Positions 8,048-15,779 of a stretch of 64,000 nt of DNA are shown here, one piece after another. The position numbers and the translations under genes were made by a program. Numbering within the stretch: the stretch's first letter is position 1; every line of letters starts with the position of its first letter. The stretch covers positions 90,898 to 154,897 of the forward strand of contig CAZNDH010000002.1 of NCBI GenBank assembly GCA_964571765.1. Direction: 5' to 3'. Source of the DNA: ZC4RG35 sp964571765 (GTDB lineage: Bacteria > Actinomycetota > Acidimicrobiia > Spongiisociales > ZC4RG35). Below the pieces are notes generated by a model. It made no database searches. It saw nothing but the letters and a program-made list of their open reading frames with translations, and had not been told where the DNA came from.

Positions 8048-9472
8048 GTGACCAAGACCTCCGCCGACGTCCTTTCCCTGGTGGAGGGTGAGGGCTACGA
8101 GTTCATCGACCTGAGATTCTGTGACCTCCCCGGCCAGGTCCAGCACTTCACCGTCCCCTCCCGTGAGCTCACCGAGGACAGCTTCGAGGCCGGGTTCGGC
8201 TTCGACGGCTCTTCGATCCGTGGTTTCCAGGCGATCCAGGAGTCGGACATGATTCTCCTCCCCGACCCCACTACCGCGGTCGAGGATCCCTTCCGCACCC
8301 GCAAGACCCTGATCCTCTACTGCTTCGTCAACGATCCCCTGACCGGAGCACCCTACGAGAAGGACCCCCGGTACGTGGCCAAGAAGGCCGAGGAATACCT
8401 GATCAGCACCGGCGTGGCCGACACCTCCTACTGGGGCCCAGAGGCAGAGTTCTATATCTTCGACGATGTCCGCTTCGGCCAGAACCAGCACTCCGGGTAC
8501 TACTACCTCGACTCGGTCGAAGGAGCCTGGAACTCGGGCAAGGACGAGGCAGGCGGCAACCTGGGGTACAAGCCGAGGTACAAGGAGGGCTATTTCCCGG
8601 TGCCTCCCACCGACCACTTCCAGGACCTCCGCTCTGACATGACCGCCAACCTGGAGGCGGCCGGGATCCGCATCGAGGTCCAGCACCACGAGGTGGGGAC
8701 TGCAGGTCAGGCCGAGATCGACATGCGGTTCGATACCCTGCTCCGCACCGCGGACAACGTCACCCTCTACAAGTACATCGTGAAGAACACTGCCTGGGCC
8801 GCGGGCAAGTCGGTGACCTTCATGCCCAAGCCGATCTTCGAGGACAACGGATCGGGGATGCACACCCACCAGTCACTTTGGAAGGGCGGCGAGGCTCTGT
8901 TCTTCGACGAGAGTGGCTATGCCGGCCTATCAGACCTGGCCCGCTGGTACATCGGTGGGCTCCTGGAGCACGCCCCGGCGGTGCTCGCTTTCGCCGCCCC
9001 CACCACCAACTCCTACCACCGATTGGTGCCCGGCTACGAGGCCCCGGTCAACCTGGTCTACTCCAGCCGGAACCGTTCGGCGGCGATCCGCATCCCGCAG
9101 TACTCGCAGAGCCCGGCAGCCAAGCGGCTCGAGTTCCGCTGCCCCGACCCGGCGTGTAACCCCTATCTCGCCTTCTCGGCAATGTTGATGGCCGGCCTCG
9201 ACGGGATCGCCCGGCGGGTAGAGCCCCACGACCCGGTGGACAAGGACATCTACGACCTCCCGCCGGCTGAGCTGGCCAACCTGCCCTCGGTGCCGGGAAG
9301 CCTCGACGCCGCCCTCGACGCCCTCGAGGCCGACCACGAATTCCTCCTCACCGGTGGGGTGTTCACCCAGGGTCTCATCGATGACTGGCTCGACTACAAG
9401 CGAACCCGGGAGATCGACCCGGTGCGACTACGCCCGCACCCCTACGAGTTCCACCTCTACTACGACATCTGA
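8048..9472 (+). CDS. glnA: Glutamine synthetase, type I (beta)
   Basis: 474 residues, the standard length of dodecameric GSI, which makes glutamine from glutamate, ammonia and ATP. It has FGFDGSSIRGF, GPEAEFYIFD, VQHHEVGTAGQAEID, DNGSGMHTHQSLWK, NRSAAIRIP and EFRCPDPACNPYLAF. Tyr402 in the IYDLPPAEL context matches the adenylylation site of the beta subgroup, so activity is probably controlled by GlnE. It starts with GTG at 8048 behind AGAGAGGAG at about 8030-8037. It diverges from purA. A short GC hairpin follows the gene (9502-9519). Confidence 0.97.
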   Translation: MTKTSADVLSLVEGEGYEFIDLRFCDLPGQVQHFTVPSRELTEDSFEAGFGFDGSSIRGFQAIQESDMILLPDPTTAVEDPFRTRKTLILYCFVNDPLTGAPYEKDPRYVAKKAEEYLISTGVADTSYWGPEAEFYIFDDVRFGQNQHSGYYYLDSVEGAWNSGKDEAGGNLGYKPRYKEGYFPVPPTDHFQDLRSDMTANLEAAGIRIEVQHHEVGTAGQAEIDMRFDTLLRTADNVTLYKYIVKNTAWAAGKSVTFMPKPIFEDNGSGMHTHQSLWKGGEALFFDESGYAGLSDLARWYIGGLLEHAPAVLAFAAPTTNSYHRLVPGYEAPVNLVYSSRNRSAAIRIPQYSQSPAAKRLEFRCPDPACNPYLAFSAMLMAGLDGIARRVEPHDPVDKDIYDLPPAELANLPSVPGSLDAALDALEADHEFLLTGGVFTQGLIDDWLDYKRTREIDPVRLRPHPYEFHLYYDI

Positions 9473-9501
9473 TGTAACGGGCCAAATTGGAGGGTGACGA
9501 G

Positions 9502-9519
9502 CCGCCGCGCCTCCGGCGG
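9502..9519 (+). terminator. Weak hairpin after glnA
   Basis: CCGCCG, a 6-base loop and CGGCGG, about 30 bases after the glnA stop and before the convergent hemoglobin gene. There is no T-tract, so intrinsic termination is doubtful. Position between two convergent genes is the main support. Confidence 0.25.
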
Positions 9520-9645
9520 TGAAGCGAGGATGGCCCTGGTGTCGGGCATTGGCCACGACGAGAGGAAGAGCGAGTTTTCGGGGGTTGTTGCCCGGGCTAT
9601 CGAGCCGCTCCTGCCGGCGCATTCGACCTCGGGAGATCCATGGCC

Positions 9646-10074
9646 CTACCCGGCGTGGGATCCCTCAGTCACCTCGCCCTCGTGGGCGGCGAAGGCAGCC
9701 AGAACCTCTTCCTTCTCCTGCTGGGGCACCCCGACGAAGTCAAGGGTGCGCCCGAGCTCGGCCGCTACCTCGCCGAATTCAGCGGGGGAGATTCGGAACT
9801 CGCGATGTGCTTCCTCCAGGCCGAGCGGGGTCATCCCTGGCTTCGTGCCGGCATACTCGAATGGTCCACCCGCGACGTTGCAGACCCACAGGGTTCGCAT
9901 GAACTTCAAACCGGGCAGCCGGCCCAGCTGGTTGGTGTGCCACTCCCGCAGGGCGGGGTTCTCCGAGGACTGGCCAACAATGGGATTCTTGACGATCTCA
10001 TCGCTGAAGTGGTCGATGACCGCGGCTATGGCAAAAACGCCACCGAGCCTGTCGTAGAGGGTCTCCTCTGCCAT
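9646..10074 (-). CDS. Truncated hemoglobin (2/2 globin)
   Basis: 142 residues from ATG 10074, which has AGGAGAAG nine bases upstream; a longer frame adds 25 residues without globin character. It opens with LYDRLGGVFAIAAVIDHFSDEIVKNP, as in group I/II truncated globins. The LEEAHREF histidine is the likely proximal heme ligand, followed by the ISPAEFGEVAAEL helix. Such globins bind O2 or NO and often detoxify NO in the cytosol. It is convergent with glnA. Upstream lies an IS256 transposase fossil whose DNA may contribute its promoter. Function beyond heme binding is inference. Confidence 0.85.
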   Translation of the reverse strand: MAEETLYDRLGGVFAIAAVIDHFSDEIVKNPIVGQSSENPALREWHTNQLGRLPGLKFMRTLWVCNVAGGPFEYAGTKPGMTPLGLEEAHREFRISPAEFGEVAAELGRTLDFVGVPQQEKEEVLAAFAAHEGEVTEGSHAG

Positions 10075-10164
10075 GGGTGCTTCTCCTGTCGTCACTCGAC
10101 GAGACTTGTCGGGTCCAATACGCACCATCCGACTGGATCGGTTCTCCACCGTGGCACTTCATAT

Positions 10165-10270
10165 CACGGACCGCGAGATCGCCTCCACCAACCCGTTGGA
10201 ACGGGTCCACAAGGAGATCGAGGCCGTTCCAACGTGGTGGGCATCTCCCCGAAGGCGAATCGTCGAGGGC
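10165..10270 (+). pseudogene. Fossil of an IS256-family (Mutator) transposase C-terminus
   Basis: One frame reads REIASTNPLERVHKEIEA and, after a shift of one base near 10225, the next reads RSNVVGISPKAN. Joined, this matches the hallmark C-terminal block of IS256-type transposases (TNPLER-N-EIKRR-VVGIFPN). About 100 bases remain; the catalytic DDE region and the inverted repeats are gone. The rest of the 10075-10439 gap holds nothing I can recognise. It is dead DNA recording a past insertion. Confidence 0.7.
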
Positions 10271-10439
10271 TACGACGATGGCCGGCCGCCGACCGCCGCC
10301 CGCGATGGTGACTCGCCACGCGTTTCTCCAGGTCAGCTCTCACATTCAGCAACAGTGGAGAGTGATGTCAAGGGTCCAATCAGTCTTGGGGACTCTGGGA
10401 CTTGACTTGAAGTTAGGTTGAAGCCGTAGGTTGTCGCAC

Positions 10440-10619
10440 ATGGACGACCGACAGCTGGTTGAGCAGAGGTGGGCATGCCTTCGGGAGAATGGAGTCGACC
10501 TGGCGTCGGTCGACAGCCCAGTCCTCGCATTCGACGCCAAAGGGCAATCCCGGTCGCTCGACGGGGTGCGGGTCACACAGGTAGGCCTCCTGGCCCCTGA
10601 TCCGGGGTGGGGGCCATGA
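10440..10619 (+). CDS. Small protein of unknown function, coupled to SDR gene
   Basis: A 59-residue frame from ATG 10440 with no recognisable domain, signal or membrane segment. Its stop overlaps the SDR start by ATGA, exactly as real genes in this genome are joined, and no gene competes on the other strand. Those two facts are the only support. It could be a leader peptide of the SDR/QueA-like operon or a chance frame. Confidence 0.4.
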   Translation: MDDRQLVEQRWACLRENGVDLASVDSPVLAFDAKGQSRSLDGVRVTQVGLLAPDPGWGP

Positions 10620-11299
10620 GAGTGGCGATCGTCACCGGTGCGTCGAGAGGCCTCGGCCTCGCCCTGACCCGGGAGCTGGTCGATCTGGGATGGCGAGTGG
10701 TCGTCGACGCACGCGGCCGGGACACTCTCGTGGGAGCGGTGGCCGAACTGGGCCACGGTGTGGTCCCGGTACCCGGCGACGTCGCAGACTCCCGTCATCG
10801 GGGAGACCTCGTTGCCGAGGCACGTCGGCTCGGTGGGCTCGACCTATTGGTCAACAATGCCTCCTTCCTCGGTCCCAGCCCGCAGCCTCCAATGGCCGAG
10901 TATCCCCTGGAGGTGCTTCGGGAGGTCTACGAGGTCAACGTGCTCGCTCCGCTGGCCCTCATCCAGCTTTCCCTTCCCCTGCTCGGCTCGAAGGGGATTG
11001 TGATGAACGTCACGTCTGATGCAGCCGTCGAGGGATACGAGGGTTGGGGTGGGTACGGATCGTCCAAGGCCGCCCTGGAGCAGGCCTCCAATGTGCTCGC
11101 CACCGAACATCCCGATCTGGCGGTCTACTGGGTCGATCCGGGCGACATGAACACCGTGATGCATCAGGAGGCCTTCCCCGGAGAGGACATCTCGGATCGC
11201 CCACCCCCCGAAGCCAGCGTTCCCGGCCTCATAGATCTCATCCGGCGGCGGCCACCGTCGGGGCGCTATCGAGCCCGTCATTTGGAGGCTGCCCGGTGA
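10616..11299 (+). CDS. Short-chain dehydrogenase/reductase
   Basis: 227 residues, a classical SDR with a Rossmann fold: TGASRGLGLA (cofactor loop), LVNNAS, and the catalytic YGSSK (Tyr-x-x-x-Lys) with upstream Ser in NVTSDAA. DARGRD after beta-strand 2 favours NADP(H), by inference. The ATG at 10616 overlaps the small upstream frame, and the stop overlaps the GTG of the QueA-like gene, so the two enzymes are coupled and probably act on the same metabolite or RNA. Substrate unknown. Confidence 0.85.
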   Translation: MRVAIVTGASRGLGLALTRELVDLGWRVVVDARGRDTLVGAVAELGHGVVPVPGDVADSRHRGDLVAEARRLGGLDLLVNNASFLGPSPQPPMAEYPLEVLREVYEVNVLAPLALIQLSLPLLGSKGIVMNVTSDAAVEGYEGWGGYGSSKAALEQASNVLATEHPDLAVYWVDPGDMNTVMHQEAFPGEDISDRPPPEASVPGLIDLIRRRPPSGRYRARHLEAAR

Positions 11300-12339
11300 C
11301 CCTGGCGAATCCCGGCTCGGCGGCCTCGGAGCTGGCGGCAGCCGGCGCGCCTCCCGAGCGGTCTGGCCGCCGCCGAGACGGGGTGAGGCTCATGGTGGTT
11401 GACACCGGCCAGGGAACGGTGGAGCACAACGTCTTCTATCGCATCGGTGACATGCTGAGAGCCGGCGACCTCCTGGTGGTCAACGTGTCGACAGTGGTCC
11501 CCGCCGCCATCGAAGGCATCGGTGCTGCGGTCGGGCGTGTCCGGCTTCATCTCTCCTCCCCGGTTGCGGGTGAGATCTGGACGGTGGAGCCGAGGAAACC
11601 GAACGGTGTGGGCTCCGAGCGCTGGCGAGACTTTCCCGGCGATGTGGTCGACCTGGCCGGGGGAGCGAAGGCACGTCTACTCACAGCTGATGAGCGGTCT
11701 CCCCGACTCTGGATCACGGCTTTCGAAGGGATCGGCGACCCTCTGGCCTATCTGTCACGGCACGGCCAGCCGATTCGCTACTCCCACACCGACGCCGCCT
11801 GGCCACTCTCCGACTACCAGAACGTCTATGCCAGTGAGCCCGGATCGTCCGAGATGCCCAGCGCCGGCAGACCCTTCACCCCCAAGCTGCTCACTAGGCT
11901 CGCCGCATCCGGCGTGTCGATGGCTCCAGTGGTGCTCCACTCGGGGGTGGCTTCCTTCGAGGCCGGAGAGCGGCCCGACGCCGAGCGGTTCCGGGTTCCG
12001 GAGACCACGGCGAGGCTGGCCAACCAGGCCCGAGAGGCAGGGGGGCGGCTGATCGCGGTGGGAACCACCACAGTTCGGGCCCTGGAGACGGTGGCCGACT
12101 CGAGAGGCATGATCCACCCCGGGCAGGGTGTGACCGACCATCTCGTCACACCGGAGAGCGGGGTGAGGGTGATCGACGGGCTGGTCACCGGGTGGCACGA
12201 GGCTGGGGCGAGCCACCTCGAGCTCGTCGCCGCCATTGCCGGAGAGGCGTTACTCGCTGAGTGCTACCGCCAGGCCGCCGACACCGGCTATCTATGGCAC
12301 GAGTTCGGAGACTCCCTGCTCGTGCTGGGTGGGCTGTGA
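11296..12339 (+). CDS. QueA-like protein (S-adenosylmethionine:tRNA ribosyltransferase-isomerase family), diverged
   Basis: 347 residues from GTG 11296, close to QueA length. QueA transfers and isomerises the ribose of SAM onto preQ1-tRNA in queuosine synthesis. Fold-level similarity runs the whole length: LRAGDLLVVN, YQNVYASEPGSSEMPSAG, VGTTTVRALE and YLWHEFGDSLLVLG. Key family motifs are altered, however: NNTRV-PAR reads NVSTVVPAA, PTAGLHFT reads PSAGRPFT, and LHVG-GTF reads LHSGVASF. I therefore doubt that it does QueA chemistry on tRNA. It is coupled by GTGA to the SDR. No other queuosine gene is in the window. Confidence 0.8.
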   Translation: MTLANPGSAASELAAAGAPPERSGRRRDGVRLMVVDTGQGTVEHNVFYRIGDMLRAGDLLVVNVSTVVPAAIEGIGAAVGRVRLHLSSPVAGEIWTVEPRKPNGVGSERWRDFPGDVVDLAGGAKARLLTADERSPRLWITAFEGIGDPLAYLSRHGQPIRYSHTDAAWPLSDYQNVYASEPGSSEMPSAGRPFTPKLLTRLAASGVSMAPVVLHSGVASFEAGERPDAERFRVPETTARLANQAREAGGRLIAVGTTTVRALETVADSRGMIHPGQGVTDHLVTPESGVRVIDGLVTGWHEAGASHLELVAAIAGEALLAECYRQAADTGYLWHEFGDSLLVLGGL

Positions 12340-12349
12340 GCGAGGTCGA

Positions 12350-13096
12350 CTACCCGTGGCGCTCGAAGAAGTCCATGACCCGCCGCCAGGCGTCCGCCGA
12401 GTCGGCGGCGTACGACTCTTGCTGTCTGTCGAAGAATGAGTGGGGGGCGCCGTCGTACACCACCACCTCGTTGTCCACACCAGCGTCATTCATCGCTTGG
12501 CGGAATTCCTCGACCACATCCTGCGGAATGCTCGGGTCCTCGCCACCCATCAGGGCCAGCACCGGGCAGGCGTAACGGTCGACGACCTCGATCGGCCCCA
12601 GCGGAGGTCTTTTGGGGTTGCCGTAGAAGCCGACCACCCCGGCCAGGCCCAGACCCTGTGCCGCCATGTGCCAGGCGTTTGATCCCCCGAAACAGAACCC
12701 GAGGGCGAACACCGGGCGTTCCTCGTCGTCCTGGCGGAGGAAGGCAATGGCGGCGGCGGTGTCGGCGACGACATGCTCCAGGTCGCACAACGGGACATGA
12801 TCCCGGTAGGGAAACTCGTCGTCCCTCTTGGCGACCCCTGCCGTGCGCCCGAAGTAATCGATGGCAACGCTGTCGTAACCGTGCTCGGCGAACCTCAATG
12901 CCAGTTCGGTGTAGAAGTCGTGCAGTCCCCGCACGTCGGGGAGGATCACCAACCCGGGCCCCTTCGGATCTGCGGCCTGGGCGGCAAATGCGGCGAATCG
13001 GGTGCCGTCGGCTGCGACCAGCTCGAGATCCTGGTGGCCTGACGAGCCACCTTCGATTACGGGCACAGGCGGGTTGGCATCCGAGGAATAGCACAT
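12350..13096 (-). CDS. Dienelactone hydrolase family protein
   Basis: 248 residues from ATG 13096 (22 further residues are possible upstream but lack family similarity). Alpha/beta hydrolase with the DLH triad: Cys135 in GFCFGG, Asp187 in GGEDPSI and His219 in APHSFF. DLHs open carboxymethylenebutenolide lactones in chloroaromatic breakdown, but many members have other small ester or lactone substrates. No catechol pathway genes are nearby. It is convergent with the QueA-like gene (10 bases between stops). Cytosolic. Confidence 0.88.
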   Translation of the reverse strand: MCYSSDANPPVPVIEGGSSGHQDLELVAADGTRFAAFAAQAADPKGPGLVILPDVRGLHDFYTELALRFAEHGYDSVAIDYFGRTAGVAKRDDEFPYRDHVPLCDLEHVVADTAAAIAFLRQDDEERPVFALGFCFGGSNAWHMAAQGLGLAGVVGFYGNPKRPPLGPIEVVDRYACPVLALMGGEDPSIPQDVVEEFRQAMNDAGVDNEVVVYDGAPHSFFDRQQESYAADSADAWRRVMDFFERHG

Positions 13097-13263
13097 AGCC
13101 CCGAACATACCCTGCGAGGCCCGCCTCGGGAACCTCAGGTAAGGAGACCCAAATGTGGGCAATAACCTCTCAAGTTCGCCGCCAGGCTCCGATCCGGATC
13201 ATTCTCGAGAGGATTTCACCCGGATATGGGCCTGGGTACCTGAGGTTCGGGCGGAGGTTGTTC

Positions 13264-13929
13264 TCATCCTTCGATCTCTCCCCGCATCACCACCTGGTCG
13301 GAGGTTTGGGGTCCGGACCCTTCCTCCTGGAGGGTGACCCGTATCGCCGGATAGTTCGCCGGGTCGACTCCCGACCACAGGGCGACCGGTTCCGCCCCGC
13401 CTCGGAGATGGAAGGTGCCGATGCTCACCCCCTCGCTGTCCCGCCACATCCAGCCTTCGTAGTAGGTCGACTCGGGGGCGGGGCCGAGACCCTCGAGCTC
13501 AAGTCGGATGTACCACCCGGCCGGAGTCTCCTTGAGCAATGCGGTCCCCACCGCCTCGGGTGCGATCTCGGTTCCGACCATGGCGACCGTCAACGGCTCC
13601 GGTTCCTCAGGCCGATCCAGCCATGCCAGCACCCCGAACAGGGCTACGACTAGAACCGCGGCGATCCCCCAGGCGGGAGCGAGTCTTCGTCGGTTCGGCG
13701 GCGGTGACCCGGCCACCTCGACGCGGGTTATGCCGGATGAGATGACGTCGAACACCTCGGGGCTCGGGTCGGCCCAGGTATCACCACTGGCCAGCAGGTG
13801 ACGGATCAGGTCGAGCCTGGCCTCGGGCCGGCCACCCTGTCCGGGCCCGTTCTCGAGGTACTCGGCAGCTGTGTCGTCGCTCACGTCTTCCCCAGTACGC
13901 CGTTCCATCCGGGCTGGTTCCCGGCTCAC
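13264..13929 (-). CDS. Anti-sigma factor, RskA-like
   Basis: 221 residues. An N-terminal cytosolic sigma-binding part (with a LENGP segment) is followed by one membrane helix at about 85-105 (WGIAAVLVVALFGVLAWL) and an extracytoplasmic RskA-type domain including TPAGWYIRLELEGLGPAPESTYYEGWMW. No HxxxCxxC zinc motif is visible. It overlaps the sigma gene by four bases, the normal pairing. It should hold the ECF sigma factor at the membrane until regulated proteolysis. GTG start at 13929; the true start may be slightly downstream (GTG in the VSDDTAAEYLE context). Confidence 0.8.
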   Translation of the reverse strand: MSREPARMERRTGEDVSDDTAAEYLENGPGQGGRPEARLDLIRHLLASGDTWADPSPEVFDVISSGITRVEVAGSPPPNRRRLAPAWGIAAVLVVALFGVLAWLDRPEEPEPLTVAMVGTEIAPEAVGTALLKETPAGWYIRLELEGLGPAPESTYYEGWMWRDSEGVSIGTFHLRGGAEPVALWSGVDPANYPAIRVTLQEEGSGPQTSDQVVMRGEIEG

Positions 13930-14444
13930 GTCTCCTCCAGATGGCGCAACATCCCTAGCAGCCTCCGGTGGGCCCTATGTGAGCGAGACTTCACTGTCCC
14001 CACTGGTATCCCCAGGCGACGGGCGATCTCGGTGTGGGTGAGGCCCTCGAAATGACACATCCTCATCACCTGGCGCTCATCCTCGGGGAGCTGCTCGAGG
14101 GCCATCCGCACCTCGAACGCCTCCCATACCGTCTCCAGATCGGGTCCGGATGTGGGCACCTCGATCCCGTCGACCAGGACGGTGTTGGCTTTCCGGCGGT
14201 ACATGTCGATCGCGGTGCGCCGGGCAATGGCGTACATCCACGGGGCGAGGCTGCGCTCCGGGTCATAGGTCGACGAGGCTCGCCATGCCTTGACAAAGGT
14301 CTGCTGGGTGGCGTCATCGGCCAAGCCCCGGTCTTTGAGGATGCTCAGAGCTACAGCGAACACCGGGCCGGCAAACCGGTCGTACACCGCCTTGACCGCG
14401 GCCTCGTCGCCGTCGCGGAACCGCCGGAGCGTCTCGCCGTCCAC
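13926..14444 (-). CDS. ECF RNA polymerase sigma factor, SigK/SigL-like
   Basis: 172 residues from GTG 14444; the upstream frame is rejected because it overlaps the divergent lipoprotein gene and lacks sigma similarity. Region 2 is AVYDRFAGPVFAVALSIL with DDATQQTFVKAW; region 4 is LPEDERQVMRMCHFEGLTHTEIARRLG with the VGTVKSRSHRAHRRL recognition helix. It is co-transcribed with its anti-sigma factor. A matching ECF-type promoter sits 24 bases away, pointing at the lipoprotein gene, which is the likely regulated target. Confidence 0.9.
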   Translation of the reverse strand: MDGETLRRFRDGDEAAVKAVYDRFAGPVFAVALSILKDRGLADDATQQTFVKAWRASSTYDPERSLAPWMYAIARRTAIDMYRRKANTVLVDGIEVPTSGPDLETVWEAFEVRMALEQLPEDERQVMRMCHFEGLTHTEIARRLGIPVGTVKSRSHRAHRRLLGMLRHLEET

Positions 14445-14467
14445 AACCGAATTGTGCCAGGTGGCGC

Positions 14468-14491
14468 GAACCAGGGAGTTGGCTCCGGCGT
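14468..14491 (+). promoter_or_regulatory. Candidate ECF-sigma promoter for the lipoprotein gene
   Basis: GAACC at 14468-14472, a 16-base spacer and CGT at 14489-14491, matching the general ECF pattern (GAAC - 16/17 - CGT). The expected start site falls within a few bases of the lipoprotein ATG at 14502, so the transcript would be leaderless. The gap lies between the sigma gene and this target. Confidence 0.5.
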
Positions 14492-14501
14492 AATTGATGG
14501 G

Positions 14502-15068
14502 ATGAGGAGCCCAACGAGCGTGACAAGGAGGGCGGGCCTGCTGGCGGGGATCCTGCTGGGCCTCGCCTCCTGCGGTTCGCCTGACGCCGGTCCGACCACC
14601 ACCCAGGAGGAGGTCACCACCACGTCCGACAATGCACCCACCCAGGCGGCCACGCCTGCCGGCGAGTCTTCCGGAGTGTCGGCATTTCAATCCGAGCTGG
14701 GGAGCATCCTGGTCGATCCCGACGGGCTGACCCTCTACCTCTTCACTCCGGACGACGCCGGGGAGAGCACCTGCTACGACTCCTGCGCCGCTCTGTGGCC
14801 ACCGGTTGCGGCCGAGACGCCAATAGCAGGCGGGCTCGATCCTTCGGTGTTCGGATCGGCTCCCAGAGCCGACGGGGCGGACCAGCTGACGGTCAGGGGT
14901 TGGCCGCTCTACCGTTTCGCTTCAGATGTCAGCCCGGGAGATACCACCGGCCAGGGAGTAGAGGGGGTGTGGTTCGTGGTCGGTTCCGACGGGGAGATGA
15001 TCACCGTATCGCCCTCTTCGGACGACACCGGCGGCGGTGGGGCCACCATCCCCGACTACGGGTACTGA
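14502..15068 (+). CDS. Secreted lipoprotein with Yx(FWY)xxD-type repeats
   Basis: 188 residues. Signal peptide with lipobox LGLASC (lipidated Cys near residue 24), then a Thr/Ser-rich linker, then two copies of the COG4315/Lipoprotein_15 repeat: LVDPDGLTLYLFTPDD with CYDSCAALWPP, and LTVRGWPLYRFASD with GVWFVV. The two cysteines in CYDSC may bind a metal or form a disulfide. The family is extracytoplasmic and of unknown function, often beside ECF sigma genes. It is divergent from the sigma gene with a candidate ECF promoter between. Confidence 0.85.
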   Translation: MRSPTSVTRRAGLLAGILLGLASCGSPDAGPTTTQEEVTTTSDNAPTQAATPAGESSGVSAFQSELGSILVDPDGLTLYLFTPDDAGESTCYDSCAALWPPVAAETPIAGGLDPSVFGSAPRADGADQLTVRGWPLYRFASDVSPGDTTGQGVEGVWFVVGSDGEMITVSPSSDDTGGGGATIPDYGY

Positions 15069-15082
15069 GGGGCTGGTCAGGC

Positions 15083-15673
15083 CTAGGTGTCGGCGGCGGC
15101 CGTCTGGAGGATGCCCACCTCGCTGGCGAAGTTGTCGGCGGCATTCTCGTAGGCCTCCACTCCCCCGCGACGGATCACCCCGGGATCGTCCGAGGTGAGG
15201 CCGGCCAGGGCGTCCGCGACCGCGTTGGCGGCGAAGCCGATCTCGGTGAGGAGCACCGCGTGGTTCGGGGTGAGCGCCTCGGGAGGGGTGAGGCCTTCGA
15301 ATCGGGCGGCAAGGGCGGCCGTGGCCGTCTCCACCGCTTCGAACTCGGCCACCGCCTCCCGGTACTGGACAGTTCGGGGCTCGGCATCGAAGCCGGTATT
15401 GGCAGCCACCAGGGCGGTACGCAGGGCCTGGAGCTCGTCGTCGATCTCGGCGGCCTGGTCCAGGTAGGCCTGGACCTCGGGGTCTATTACACCGGGCTGG
15501 GTCGTGGTGGTCTCTTCGCCGCTGTCGGGGGTGGTCGTGGTGGGCGCAGCCAGGGTGGTGTCTGTCGGGGCCTCGGGCAGCTCCCGGACGAAGAAGTAGG
15601 TGAAGGCGATCATCGCCAGGATGACCAGGGGAAGGATCCAACGGCCCGGCTTGGGGTCGGGGTTGACGGCCAT
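15083..15673 (-). CDS. Membrane-anchored protein of unknown function
   Basis: 196 residues from ATG 15673. Proline/basic N-terminus, one membrane helix at about 12-31 (WILPLVILAMIAFTYFF), a Thr/Pro-rich linker (residues 35-60) and a helical, Ala/Glu-rich extracytoplasmic domain probably forming coiled coils. No family recognised. It is convergent with the lipoprotein gene and divergent from the next gene, another single-helix membrane protein, with about 106 bases between starts. Confidence 0.65.
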   Translation of the reverse strand: MAVNPDPKPGRWILPLVILAMIAFTYFFVRELPEAPTDTTLAAPTTTTPDSGEETTTTQPGVIDPEVQAYLDQAAEIDDELQALRTALVAANTGFDAEPRTVQYREAVAEFEAVETATAALAARFEGLTPPEALTPNHAVLLTEIGFAANAVADALAGLTSDDPGVIRRGGVEAYENAADNFASEVGILQTAAADT

Positions 15674-15779
15674 GACCGGGAAGACGTTAGCGGTGCTCTC
15701 GCGGTTCCCCCGGGAAGCGACCCGAGCGGCGAGGGCGACCCCCTTGAACCCGCTTCCGGGGCCCCATAGGTTCGCCCAC

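Noticed and set aside
9428..9622. 64-codon leftward frame overlapping the end of glnA
   Set aside because: No ribosome site, no domain, and it overlaps the glnA C-terminus.
12436..13098. Rightward frame opposite the dienelactone hydrolase
   Set aside because: Low-complexity Arg/Pro translation; the leftward gene has the full catalytic triad.
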